Shown: piece after piece, positions 6,790 to 13,495 of the stretch
How positions within the stretch are numbered: position 1 is the first letter of the stretch
Layout of the letters: the number at the start of each line of letters is the position of its first letter
Assembly: GCA_024224995.1 (NCBI GenBank)
Contig: JAAENB010000673.1
Location: 1 to 17,846, forward strand
Source: a bacterium
GTDB lineage: Bacteria; Spirochaetota; UBA4802; UBA5550
Reading direction: 5' to 3'
Length of the DNA stretch: 17,846 nt
Position numbers and translations under genes: made by a program
The notes under the pieces: model-generated
The model's input: the letters and a program-made list of their open reading frames with translations, nothing else
What the model was told of the DNA's origin: nothing
Database searches by the model: none

Positions 6790-7569
6790 ATGCAAAATGT
6801 ACTTTTTTATTATACCGGGACAGGCAATTCTCTCTGGGTTGCTAAGAAGCTGGCACATCAAATAGGGGATTGTTCTATTATACCGGTTACCAGTGAATTG
6901 GCCTTAGCGGCTTATACTAAAGCGGAAAAGGTTGGGTTTGTTTTCCCAATTCATTGGTATGGCCCGCCAGGAAAAATGCTTGAGTTTATTGATTCCCTGC
7001 CGGGAGGTTCTTCCAAATATTTTTTTGCTTTAGCCGTAAGCGGAGGACAGGTCGCGAAGTCTCTTATCAAACTTAAAAAATTTATGAATTCAAGGAAAAT
7101 GCCGTTATCGGCAGGATTTGAAATTATTATGCCTTCAAATTATATAATCTGGAAAGGCGCGGATCCTAAAAAATTACAGGAAAAAAGGTTTAAAAAAGCA
7201 ATAGAGAAAATTGAACGTATAACGGCAGTTGTGAAAACAGGTGAACAGGGACCTGTTGAAAAAGGAGCTCTCTGGGAAAATATATTATTATCATCTTTGA
7301 ATCCTTTTTTTGTGAAATATGTCGATAAGACTGATAAAAATTTTTGGGTGAACGAAAAGTGCAATTCCTGTGAAACCTGCGTGAAAATCTGCCCCGCGAA
7401 AAATATCGAAATGAAAGAAAATAAACCTGCCTGGCTTCATAAATGTGATAAATGCCTGGCCTGCTTACAATGGTGTCCCAAAATTGCTATCGAGTATGGG
7501 AAAAGGTCAGCAGGATTTGACCGGTATCATCATCCTGAAGTAAAACTTAAAGAGCTGCTTTCCGGGTGA
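6790..7569 (+). CDS. EFR1-type flavodoxin/ferredoxin fusion protein
   Basis: A 259-residue cytoplasmic electron-transfer protein of the EFR1 type. The N-terminal flavodoxin-like domain has the FMN phosphate loop YTGTGNS (8-14) and GFVFPIHWYGPP (49-60). The C-terminal domain has two complete 4Fe-4S motifs: CNSCETCVKICP (Cys191, 194, 197, 201) and CDKCLACLQWCP (Cys219, 222, 225, 229). All eight cluster ligands are present, so it should be functional. Such proteins pass single electrons between flavin and iron-sulfur partners in anaerobes, which fits a strictly or facultatively anaerobic host. GGAG (6776-6779) lies 10 bases before the ATG, somewhat far. It is probably translated from the same mRNA as the unrecognised gene upstream. 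Confidence 0.88.
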   Translation: MQNVLFYYTGTGNSLWVAKKLAHQIGDCSIIPVTSELALAAYTKAEKVGFVFPIHWYGPPGKMLEFIDSLPGGSSKYFFALAVSGGQVAKSLIKLKKFMNSRKMPLSAGFEIIMPSNYIIWKGADPKKLQEKRFKKAIEKIERITAVVKTGEQGPVEKGALWENILLSSLNPFFVKYVDKTDKNFWVNEKCNSCETCVKICPAKNIEMKENKPAWLHKCDKCLACLQWCPKIAIEYGKRSAGFDRYHHPEVKLKELLSG

Positions 7570-8025
7570 ACTCTTAAGAAACTCTTTTTAAATAGGGCTT
7601 TTTACTGCTTGCCCCCTATCCCCCTGAGGGGGCACCATCCCCCCCTAACCCCCGAGGGGGAAGAAGATGTTGGAAAATGATTCTAAAAACCCAAAAGGGT
7701 ACATTTGCCTTTCCAAAAACTCTTGCGCCCCTTCAGGAATCTCCATAGCCCTGGCCAGAAACCAGCCAGTAAAGGCGTTGCACTGCAACGTCTCTCAGAA
7801 CCAAACCCTTTTCCGGAGCATCTTCGCAAAACAGACCCCGGTCTCAACACAGTTTCTGATCTATTTTTCCCGGCCCTCTGTGTCACTTATTCCGTGAAAT
7901 CAATGACTTATACGGAGAATCTTCCTGAAACAATAAAAAAAACAATAAAAAATAAACGTTTTGCAAAAAATTTGCCCCTTTTGTTGAAAAAATCACACTG
8001 TATAACAAATACATTAAGAATATTT
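7570..8025. repeat. Gene-free repeat region with dispersed repeat copy B
   Basis: No supportable gene lies between the EFR1-type and the Ig-like genes. The left edge (7571-7599) matches 17731-17759 closely (CTCTYAAGAAACTCTTTTT, then AATAGGGC), and CCATAGCCCTGG near 7743-7754 matches 17807-17818, so this is a second copy with a different centre. Inside are the GC palindromes CCCCCTGAGGGGG and CCCCCGAGGGGG (near 7620-7660), a small hairpin ACCC-AAAA-GGGT (7689-7700) and CGTTGCACTGCAACG (7776-7790). The last 120 bases are AT-rich with A tracts. A TATAAC at 8001-8006 is the only -10-like box before the next gene. Open frames here (7667-7897, 7705-8109) lack ribosome sites and run through the repeats. 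Confidence 0.6.
7776..7790. repeat. Short palindrome CGTTGCA-C-TGCAACG
   Basis: Seven-base arms around a single base, followed by TCTCTC. It resembles the GTTGCA/TGCAAC palindromic intergenic repeats that I recall from several bacterial phyla. That resemblance is from memory and unverified. Confidence 0.5.
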
Positions 8026-8038
8026 AAAGGAGGATACT

Positions 8039-10402
8039 ATGAGAAAAATAGCAATTATCTTAACAAGTTTAACGTTTTTTTTATTTTCCTGTATGGATGG
8101 AAAGGATAAAAATGGCGGCAATGTTACAAAAAGTTCAGTAAATGATATAGTGCAATTTGAACTACCAGGGCAGACCGGACCTGCTGTAATACATTCGGCA
8201 AATCATACTGTAAACATAGAAGTAGTGAATGGAACTGACCTGAGATATTTAACCCCAACTATTATAGTGTCGGCGGGTGCCGCAATAGATCCTCAATCGG
8301 GCGATTTGGTAGACTTCAGTTCAGGTTCAGTGGGTTATACGGTAACTGCAGAAGACGGCACAAGACAGCTCTGGGAGGTTACAGTAACAGAAGCTGCCTT
8401 TGTAAGCTCATCTAATAATATACTTACTTTTGAGTTAGCAAACCAAACAGATCAGGCAATTATAGATGTCAGTAATCATACCGTTACTATTGAAGTAAGC
8501 AGTGGGACTGGTCTAACCGGTCTTTCTCCAACAATCACTATTTCCGGTGGCGCGGCAATTAGTCCGCTTTCCGGCGCATCGGTTGACTTTGATTCCGGAC
8601 CGGTAAGCTACACAGTAGAAGCAGAAGACGGCACTGAGCAAATCTGGACAGTCACGGTAACTGAAGCAGCAAGTTCGGCAAATGATATTCTTGGTTTCTC
8701 TCTTACAAACCAAACGGGACCGGCAACTATTGATGAGGAGAACCATACAGTGGTCATTAAAGTAAGCGCTGGTACTGGTCTAACCGGTCTTACTCCAACA
8801 ATCACTATTTCCGGTGGTGCGGCAATTAGTCCGCTTTCCGGCGCGTCGGTTGACTTTGATTCCGGACCGGTAAGCTACACAGTAGAATCAGAAGACGGCA
8901 CTGAGCAAATCTGGACAGTCACGGTAACTGAAGCAGCAAGTTCGGCAAATGATATTCTTGGTTTCTCTCTTGCAAACCAAACAGGACCTGCTGTTATCAA
9001 TAGTACAGCCGGAACAGTCGCCATACAAATTCTCTATAATTCCAATATGTCTGCTCTTTGTCCCGCCATGAGCGTTTCTGACAAAGCAAGCATATTACCG
9101 GGATCAGGAGTCGCTGTTGATTTTAGTAGTGGTCCTGCCGGTTATGTAGTAACAGCAGAGGATGGTTCACAAAAAACATGGACCGTAACCGTTGATGGCA
9201 TTCATGTACCGCCGGTTTCCGATAATGCTGTCTGGTATAAAAAAATCGATAGTAATACCGATAGCAGTGAATTTGGGAAAACAGTAAAAATAGATTCGGA
9301 AGACAGCGTTTATGTCATTTCAACTGGTATTAACTATGATTGGTGGCTTATTAAATACTCCAAATTTGGAGCTCAGCAATGGGAGGAGAAATATGATGGC
9401 GCCGGACCAGCCATGGCAATTGATTCAAATAATAATGTATATGCTGCGGGCGTTGGTAAAAGGTTTATTACTATTGATGGAAAGACGAAAACATATTGCT
9501 ACTGGAATATTAAAAAGTTTTCAAGTGACGGAGTTGGAGATCTTACAAACTGGAATAAAGAATTTGAGGCTGGTTTCGCAATGTACGATGAAATTCATGC
9601 TATTGCCATTGATTCAAATGACAATGTCTATGTTGCCGGTTCAGGAAGCAAGCTTATCAGCAGCACCAGTAAGCGTGACCTGTGGATTAAAAAGTTCACC
9701 AGTGACGGCGTGGAAGATACAACAAACTGGGATAAAAAAATTGATGGTAATGGAGGTGACGACACTGTTCATTCCCTTGCCATTGACTCAAGTGATAATG
9801 TTTTTGCGGCATGTAAAAGTCAAAACATAGTCACAAGCTCCAGCGGCTACGATATATGGATTAAAAAATATTCCAGTGATGGGGTGGAGGATTCAGCCAA
9901 CTGGGATAAAAAATTTGATTTTAACAATGATAATGATTCTAATCCCCACGTAGCTATTGATTCTGATGATAATATTTATGTTGCCGGAACCGGTAAAAAT
10001 CTTGTTAGTGATTCAAGCAGTAGTGATTGGTTTATCAAAAAATATTCCAATGATGGTGTAGAAGATACTACCCGGTGGGATAAAAAATTTGATGGAAATT
10101 CCGACAGTGATGCAATCTATTCAATAACAATCGATTCAAATAACAATCTTTATGTGGCAGGATATGGCAAAAATCTAATAAGCAGTACGAGTAATCTTGA
10201 CTGCTGGATTAAGAAGTTTTTAAGTGATGGTGTTGAAGATACACTTGAATGGAATATGATGTTTGATCAGAATGAGTGGACCAATATTGTTTCATCAATA
10301 GCGGTGGATTCATCTAATAATATTTTTATGGTTGGGTATGGTTACAATTTAAAAAATAGCCATAGTTATTTTGATGCCTGGCTAATGAAATATATGTATT
10401 AA
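8039..10402 (+). CDS. Surface lipoprotein: four Ig-like modules plus seven-blade propeller
   Basis: A 787-residue predicted lipoprotein with lipobox LFSC (Cys18). AAAGGAGG (8026-8033) fixes the start. After a short linker come four cadherin/Ig-like modules (about 35-118, 125-209, 214-299, 303-386). Each begins with a variant of ILGFxLxNQTGPA and ends with a variant of YTVxAEDGTxQxWTVTV, as in the Ig-like repeat families of outer-surface lipoproteins. Modules two and three are almost identical at DNA level. From about 395 to the end are seven repeats with the signature [IV]DSxxN[IV][YF]xxG (418, 461, 524, 582, 640, 698, 756) joined by WIKKFxSDGVEDTTNWDKKFD. This is an SBBP-like propeller, and seven repeats would close a ring. 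It is probably an adhesin or binding platform on the cell surface, with an unknown ligand. It is followed by a strong terminator. Confidence 0.88.
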   Translation: MRKIAIILTSLTFFLFSCMDGKDKNGGNVTKSSVNDIVQFELPGQTGPAVIHSANHTVNIEVVNGTDLRYLTPTIIVSAGAAIDPQSGDLVDFSSGSVGYTVTAEDGTRQLWEVTVTEAAFVSSSNNILTFELANQTDQAIIDVSNHTVTIEVSSGTGLTGLSPTITISGGAAISPLSGASVDFDSGPVSYTVEAEDGTEQIWTVTVTEAASSANDILGFSLTNQTGPATIDEENHTVVIKVSAGTGLTGLTPTITISGGAAISPLSGASVDFDSGPVSYTVESEDGTEQIWTVTVTEAASSANDILGFSLANQTGPAVINSTAGTVAIQILYNSNMSALCPAMSVSDKASILPGSGVAVDFSSGPAGYVVTAEDGSQKTWTVTVDGIHVPPVSDNAVWYKKIDSNTDSSEFGKTVKIDSEDSVYVISTGINYDWWLIKYSKFGAQQWEEKYDGAGPAMAIDSNNNVYAAGVGKRFITIDGKTKTYCYWNIKKFSSDGVGDLTNWNKEFEAGFAMYDEIHAIAIDSNDNVYVAGSGSKLISSTSKRDLWIKKFTSDGVEDTTNWDKKIDGNGGDDTVHSLAIDSSDNVFAACKSQNIVTSSSGYDIWIKKYSSDGVEDSANWDKKFDFNNDNDSNPHVAIDSDDNIYVAGTGKNLVSDSSSSDWFIKKYSNDGVEDTTRWDKKFDGNSDSDAIYSITIDSNNNLYVAGYGKNLISSTSNLDCWIKKFLSDGVEDTLEWNMMFDQNEWTNIVSSIAVDSSNNIFMVGYGYNLKNSHSYFDAWLMKYMY
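8511..8984 (+). repeat. Near-identical direct repeat of Ig-like modules 2 and 3
   Basis: The segment 8511-8717 recurs at 8778-8984, an offset of 267 bases (89 codons), with about seven differences over roughly 207 bases by eye. Modules one and four are much more diverged. This points to recent duplication or gene conversion between adjacent modules. Confidence 0.85.
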
Positions 10403-10421
10403 AAATATATATAAAAACCTG

Positions 10422-10464
10422 GAAAGGAATCATATCAAATCAATTTTGATGCGTGATTCCTTTC
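10422..10464 (+). terminator. Terminator of the Ig-like/propeller gene
   Basis: Perfect 11-bp arms (GAAAGGAATCA at 10422-10432 and its complement at 10454-10464) surround an inner 6-bp stem ATCAAA/TTTGAT (10434-10439, 10445-10450). It begins 20 bases after the stop codon and ends in a pyrimidine-rich TTTCTT stretch. Confidence 0.7.
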
Positions 10465-10686
10465 TTACTGATAGTTTTATTTGCCTTTATCATATCCGGA
10501 TGTTTCAAGATAGCGCGGAGGCCTTCCGGGAGTAGTCAACGCAATACTCGTGATGTAACCCGTAAAGATTCAAGCTATGAGAAGAGAGGCCCTTTCAAAA
10601 ACAGGGGAAACCAATTACGATATCCCCTGCGAATTATTTTTAACGGTACCTCCTGTCCTTATTCATGGTATGGGGGTTGTTTTTGA
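10453..10686 (+). pseudogene. Possible lipoprotein N-terminus remnant
   Basis: A GTG-initiated frame reads MIPFLLIVLFAFIISGC, a hydrophobic core ending in a lipobox-like ISGC, followed by 60 residues of basic, unstructured-looking sequence. There is no ribosome site. The start lies inside the right arm of the upstream terminator and the frame runs through the terminator of the convergent CARDB gene. It is more likely a decayed gene fragment or a chance frame than a working gene. Confidence 0.2.
10596..10629 (-). terminator. Terminator of the CARDB lipoprotein gene
   Basis: Read on the minus strand, CAGGGGA (10629-10623) and TCCCCTG (10608-10602) form a 7-bp GC-rich stem with a 14-base loop, followed directly by TTTTTG (10601-10596). 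It lies about 35 bases after the stop codon at 10663. Confidence 0.7.
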
Positions 10687-11085
10687 ATTGTTATTTTCAT
10701 TTGATTCTGCTACCATATTTTTGGGATCAGCAATAACCGTACATCCATTTACATTCGCGAGATTGCTATTGTCGGCGTGTGCCAGAGGCAGAAAATCCGC
10801 TTCTATAGAAGTTGATGCTCCCGCTGCTAATCCCGCTTCATTCTTACTAACCTGCGGCCTGTGGTTTGAAGATACCGGGTCTTCGTCAGCGTTCGCGTAT
10901 ATCATAAAAGCTCCGGCATCTTTATTGCCGACGTTCTTAACCTCTGCTTTACATTTTTTAGCAGCGGCATTCCACACTACTTGCGGTGACCCTATTATTT
11001 TAAGATCAGGCCCATCAACGGGATCACATCCAATAAAAGCCATTGTGAAAACAGACAAAAAAACGATAAGAATTGTATTTTTCAT
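10663..11085 (-). CDS. CARDB-domain lipoprotein
   Basis: A 140-residue small lipoprotein with lipobox FIGC (Cys20); AGGAG lies about 8 bases before the ATG. The mature part is a single CARDB domain (about 26-136). It begins PDLKIIGSPQVVW, continues with CKAEVKNVGNKDAGAFMIYANAD (about 45-67) and closes with the typical VAESNENNNSKTTP (125-138). CARDB is an Ig-like adhesion-type beta sandwich. Two Cys in the mature part (45 and 115) could form a disulfide bridge across the sandwich. The gene has its own promoter and terminator and stands alone. The role is probably structural or binding at the cell surface, and no enzymatic motif is seen. Confidence 0.85.
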   Translation of the reverse strand: MKNTILIVFLSVFTMAFIGCDPVDGPDLKIIGSPQVVWNAAAKKCKAEVKNVGNKDAGAFMIYANADEDPVSSNHRPQVSKNEAGLAAGASTSIEADFLPLAHADNSNLANVNGCTVIADPKNMVAESNENNNSKTTPIP

Positions 11086-11124
11086 AAACCTTTCTCCTGA
11101 TAGTTTGATAGTTGCGATAAAACT

Positions 11125-11152
11125 ATTTTAGTTTAAAAAAGAGTTTTGTAAA
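11125..11152 (-). promoter_or_regulatory. Promoter of the CARDB gene
   Basis: Minus strand TTTACA (11152-11147), a 16-base spacer and TAAAAT (11130-11125) each differ from the consensus by one base. The predicted start gives a leader of about 30 bases. Confidence 0.6.
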
Positions 11153-11173
11153 CAAAAATAGCTGTATTATACT
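11146..11173 (+). promoter_or_regulatory. Divergent promoter overlapping the CARDB promoter
   Basis: TTGTAA (11146-11151), 16 bases, TATACT (11168-11173). Its -35 box overlaps that of the CARDB promoter on the other strand. The predicted start (about 11180) is two bases before the ATG of the small ORF at 11182. Confidence 0.4.
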
Positions 11174-11181
11174 GTTGGTAC

Positions 11182-11286
11182 ATGATCGTATTATTTTTTG
11201 TATTATTTGTACTATTATCTTTGACCTTTTTCGCTCATGCTCAGGAATATGGGGCAGGTTGTTTGGGTCTGTTTTCTGCCTCCTGA
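11182..11286 (+). CDS. 34-codon ORF encoding a signal peptide and short tail
   Basis: This short frame encodes MIVLFFVLFVLLSLTFFAHA, a textbook signal peptide with an AHA cleavage site, and then only 14 residues (QEYGAGCLGLFSAS) before TGA. There is no ribosome site, but a promoter is placed so that the mRNA would be almost leaderless. It lies beside two clearly broken genes, so the best reading is the surviving 5' end of an exported-protein gene. A genuine secreted micropeptide is possible but less likely. Confidence 0.35.
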   Translation: MIVLFFVLFVLLSLTFFAHAQEYGAGCLGLFSAS

Positions 11287-11302
11287 GGAACTTTAATTAC
11301 TG

Positions 11303-11330
11303 TTGACATTTCATAGATTTCAGTTAAAAT
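11303..11330 (+). promoter_or_regulatory. Promoter of the broken cyclase-like gene
   Basis: TTGACA (11303-11308), a 16-base spacer and TAAAAT (11325-11330), 37 bases before the ATG at 11367. The promoter is intact although the gene behind it is disrupted. Confidence 0.65.
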
Positions 11331-11366
11331 ATTTATATAAATCCGGCATAAAATATGGAATGTTTA

Positions 11367-11997
11367 ATGAAAACATCAATTGTGAAACTGGATATTGTTG
11401 GTTCAAAACAATACATCATTGATCTGGGTAAGTATTTTGTATTCATCACAGGGCGACTGCATATATCTTATTATTGATGCTGTTGATCCGGCAATTGAGC
11501 AGACCATTTGTTTTTTAAACACATGGTTTGAAGAGAAAGGGACTGTTCCCGATTGCCGTGCCGTGATTGCTTTTGATCACCTTGATGAGATCCGGCTGCT
11601 TGAGAGAATAGAACTTCTTTCAAAAGGTTTTGAAGAACTTTCCCTTATTGAAAAACATGCCTATGAAGGTCAAATCCTGGTTACTGAAAACGCGGCAAAA
11701 CAGACAAGCAAATATAAGGACTCATTTATTGATAAGGGCTTTGAAGAGCTTGGTGATACTGAAAGATTTAAATTGTATCAACTTTCCTATGATGACCCGA
11801 GAATCAGGAACGGCAGGATCATTTATGGTACTGAGGAATTGGAAGACCTGGATGAGGGGTTTTTACGGGAATTTTTAAGCCGCTGTTCTATTGAATTATT
11901 GGCAGTATCGCTCCATGGGCTCAGTCCAAAATCGAATGAGTTATTCAAAAAACTGCTCACTCCCGGGAGGAGGGAGGACGCGCTTTTACCTTCGTAG
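11367..11997 (+). pseudogene. Class III nucleotidyl cyclase-like gene, frameshifted
   Basis: The first frame starts at the ATG 11367 and reads MKTSIVKLDIVGSKQYIIDLG, like the first strand of class III adenylyl/guanylyl cyclases (DIVGS holds the first metal-binding Asp). It stops at 11475-11477. The +1 frame then carries the rest: QGDCIYLIID (from about 11449), matching the second metal site GDC of cyclases; TVPDCRAVIAFDHLDEI; then RIELLSKGFEELSLIEKHAYEGQILVTENA, like the nucleotide-binding helix and following strand; and a KGFEELGDTERFKLYQL end. The two Asp codons are 64 bases apart, against roughly 44 codons in typical cyclases. One deletion of about 68 bases would explain both the gap and the frameshift. 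The 3' end is also replaced (see the junction near 11955-11975). The catalytic family is inferred from motifs, not proven. Confidence 0.6.
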
Positions 11998-12218
11998 AAC
12001 CAAGACCCCTGGGGTTACAGGTGGGGCAGAAAGTACAGGTTCGATATATTATAAGGGACAATAAGCTCTATGACGCCCAGGTGCTAACAAAGGAGAGCGC
12101 GTCGGTCAATTATTTTCAGTGGGGTGTTCTTGGCGTATTAGCGCTGGTCTTTGGCGGCATTGGCTTTGTGTGCATACGCAGTCTTTACCAGATGAAAACC
12201 GGTACGTGGAAGGGGTAA
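11973..12218 (+). pseudogene. 3' fragment of a DUF3592-like membrane protein gene
   Basis: In the frame of GTG 12021, but open further upstream, the translation reads AFTFVEPRPLGLQVGQKVQV and continues with a strand rich in Tyr and Asp, then a membrane helix (about 12118-12175, GVLGVLALVFGGIGFVC) and a short tail to TAA at 12216-12218. VGQKVQVRY followed by a membrane helix is the C-terminal pattern of DUF3592-type proteins. The expected N-terminal membrane helix and start codon are missing. The upstream sequence belongs to the cyclase-like gene in another frame, so this is a 5'-truncated gene joined to it. Confidence 0.5.
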
Positions 12219-12235
12219 TTTTCTCAGGAATAGTC

Positions 12236-12300
12236 TTGACATGGTCAATCCGGTTAAATATTGTTGGATTATACACTAAATATTAACAATCTCGTATAAT
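12236..12300 (+). promoter_or_regulatory. Promoter region of the ATPase-TOPRIM pair
   Basis: TTGACA (12236-12241), 17 bases, TATTGT (12259-12264) forms one promoter. A second perfect TATAAT lies at 12295-12300, six bases before the ATG, and would give a transcript starting at the ATG. Direct repeats TAAATATT (12255-12262 and 12277-12284) are 22 bases apart, two helical turns, with the first overlapping the -10. ATTGTT (12260-12265) and AACAAT (12285-12290) form an inverted pair. No ribosome site precedes the ATG. The repeats could bind a repressor. Confidence 0.5.
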
Positions 12301-12305
12301 CAATT

Positions 12306-13493
12306 ATGATAAAATCAATAGAAATAGAAAATTTTAAATCCATTCAAAAATTAAAGATGGACCTGGGCCGGGTATCAATACTAATCGGAGAAAACGGCTG
12401 CGGTAAAAGCAATATCCTGGAAGCAATAGCTTTAAGTTCCGCTGCGGCAAATAACAAACTCGATAATGAATTTCTGGCCTCCAGGGGAATCAGGGTTACA
12501 GATCCTCAATTTATGCGTGCCGCTTTTGATAAAGAAAATCTTACACAGAAAATAAAGATAAATTTGCTAGGGACTGATGACAACCACTTTAATTGTGCCC
12601 TTGGAAATGACAATACCCCATACTCTGAATGGAGCCAGGCGATTGAACCTCTTCCTGTTGAATTTTTAGAAAAAATTCGGGAGAAGGTAGAGAAAAAAGC
12701 TATTAAAGAAATGACAGAAGAAATTGTTCTGGAAGTTTTTAAAGAAGCTCTCGAAGAAATTGATCCGGAAGTTTTGAGAGAAAATATACAAAATTTCGAA
12801 AAAAATATTGTGATGCCTAACTTGCCTAACTTGCATGATTTTCTCATCTACTCTCCAAAAAATCCAACATTACGAATATTTGAAAAAGAGGGGCAGATTC
12901 AGCCGTTAGGCATTAATGGAGAAGGGTTATATAAACTCTTAAAAGTTCTAAGCCTCGATGAAAATAAAGAAAAACTAAATGAGATTAGAGAGAAACTTCA
13001 CTTTATTGACTGGTTTAAAGATTTCGAAATTCCCGGGAATTCATCTGAGAATGAAAAGTTTATTCATATTAAAGATAAATACCTGGATGAAGAAATATCC
13101 TATTTTGATCAAAAAAATTCAAATGAAGGTTTTTTGTTTTTACTTTTCTATTTTTCTCTTTTCATTAGCGATAAAACACCTAAGTTTTTTGCCGTTGATA
13201 ATATCGATGCCTCTCTTAACCCAAAATTATGCAGCCATTTGATTAAAGAATTGATAGAACTGGCAAAAAAATACGACAAACAGGTAATTCTCACTACTCA
13301 CAATCCTGCAGTTCTTGACGGCCTCAACCTGGATGATCCGGAACAAAAACTCTTTGTTATATACCGGAATAAATCCGGCCATACAAAAGCCAAAAATTTC
13401 TTAAAGCCCGAAACTCCGGAAGGACAGGAACCGGTCAGATTATCTGAGGCGTTTATGAGAGGATATATCGGGGGACTTCCCAGGGGGTTCTAA
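12306..13493 (+). CDS. RecF/AAA_21-type ATPase, first gene of ATPase-TOPRIM pair
   Basis: A 395-residue ABC-type ATPase of the RecF/SMC-like group. The N-terminus MIKSIEIENFKSIQKL is the usual first strand. Walker A is GENGCGKS (28-35). A long helical insertion (about 115-170, Glu/Lys-rich) replaces the SMC coiled coil. NSNEGFLFLL (271-280) is a degenerate ABC signature. The Walker B region is KFFAVDNIDASLNP (293-306), with Asp298 followed by Asn299 where the catalytic Glu is usual. VILTTHNPAVLDG (317-329) carries the switch His322. The C-terminus ends RLSEAFMRGYIGGLPRGF, which I recall as typical of one subfamily of stand-alone ATPases. Two bases separate its stop from the next start, so translation is coupled. 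Such ATPases usually sense or regulate the paired nuclease. There is no ribosome site, so the mRNA may be leaderless. Confidence 0.88.
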   Translation: MIKSIEIENFKSIQKLKMDLGRVSILIGENGCGKSNILEAIALSSAAANNKLDNEFLASRGIRVTDPQFMRAAFDKENLTQKIKINLLGTDDNHFNCALGNDNTPYSEWSQAIEPLPVEFLEKIREKVEKKAIKEMTEEIVLEVFKEALEEIDPEVLRENIQNFEKNIVMPNLPNLHDFLIYSPKNPTLRIFEKEGQIQPLGINGEGLYKLLKVLSLDENKEKLNEIREKLHFIDWFKDFEIPGNSSENEKFIHIKDKYLDEEISYFDQKNSNEGFLFLLFYFSLFISDKTPKFFAVDNIDASLNPKLCSHLIKELIELAKKYDKQVILTTHNPAVLDGLNLDDPEQKLFVIYRNKSGHTKAKNFLKPETPEGQEPVRLSEAFMRGYIGGLPRGF

Positions 13494-13495
13494 AT

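Noticed and set aside
7705..8109. A 134-codon frame running into the Ig-like gene
   Set aside because: It passes through the repeat region, lacks a ribosome site and conflicts with the well-supported start at 8039.
10577..11131. A 184-codon open frame on the plus strand
   Set aside because: It is antisense to the CARDB lipoprotein gene, which has a signal peptide, ribosome site, promoter and terminator of its own.
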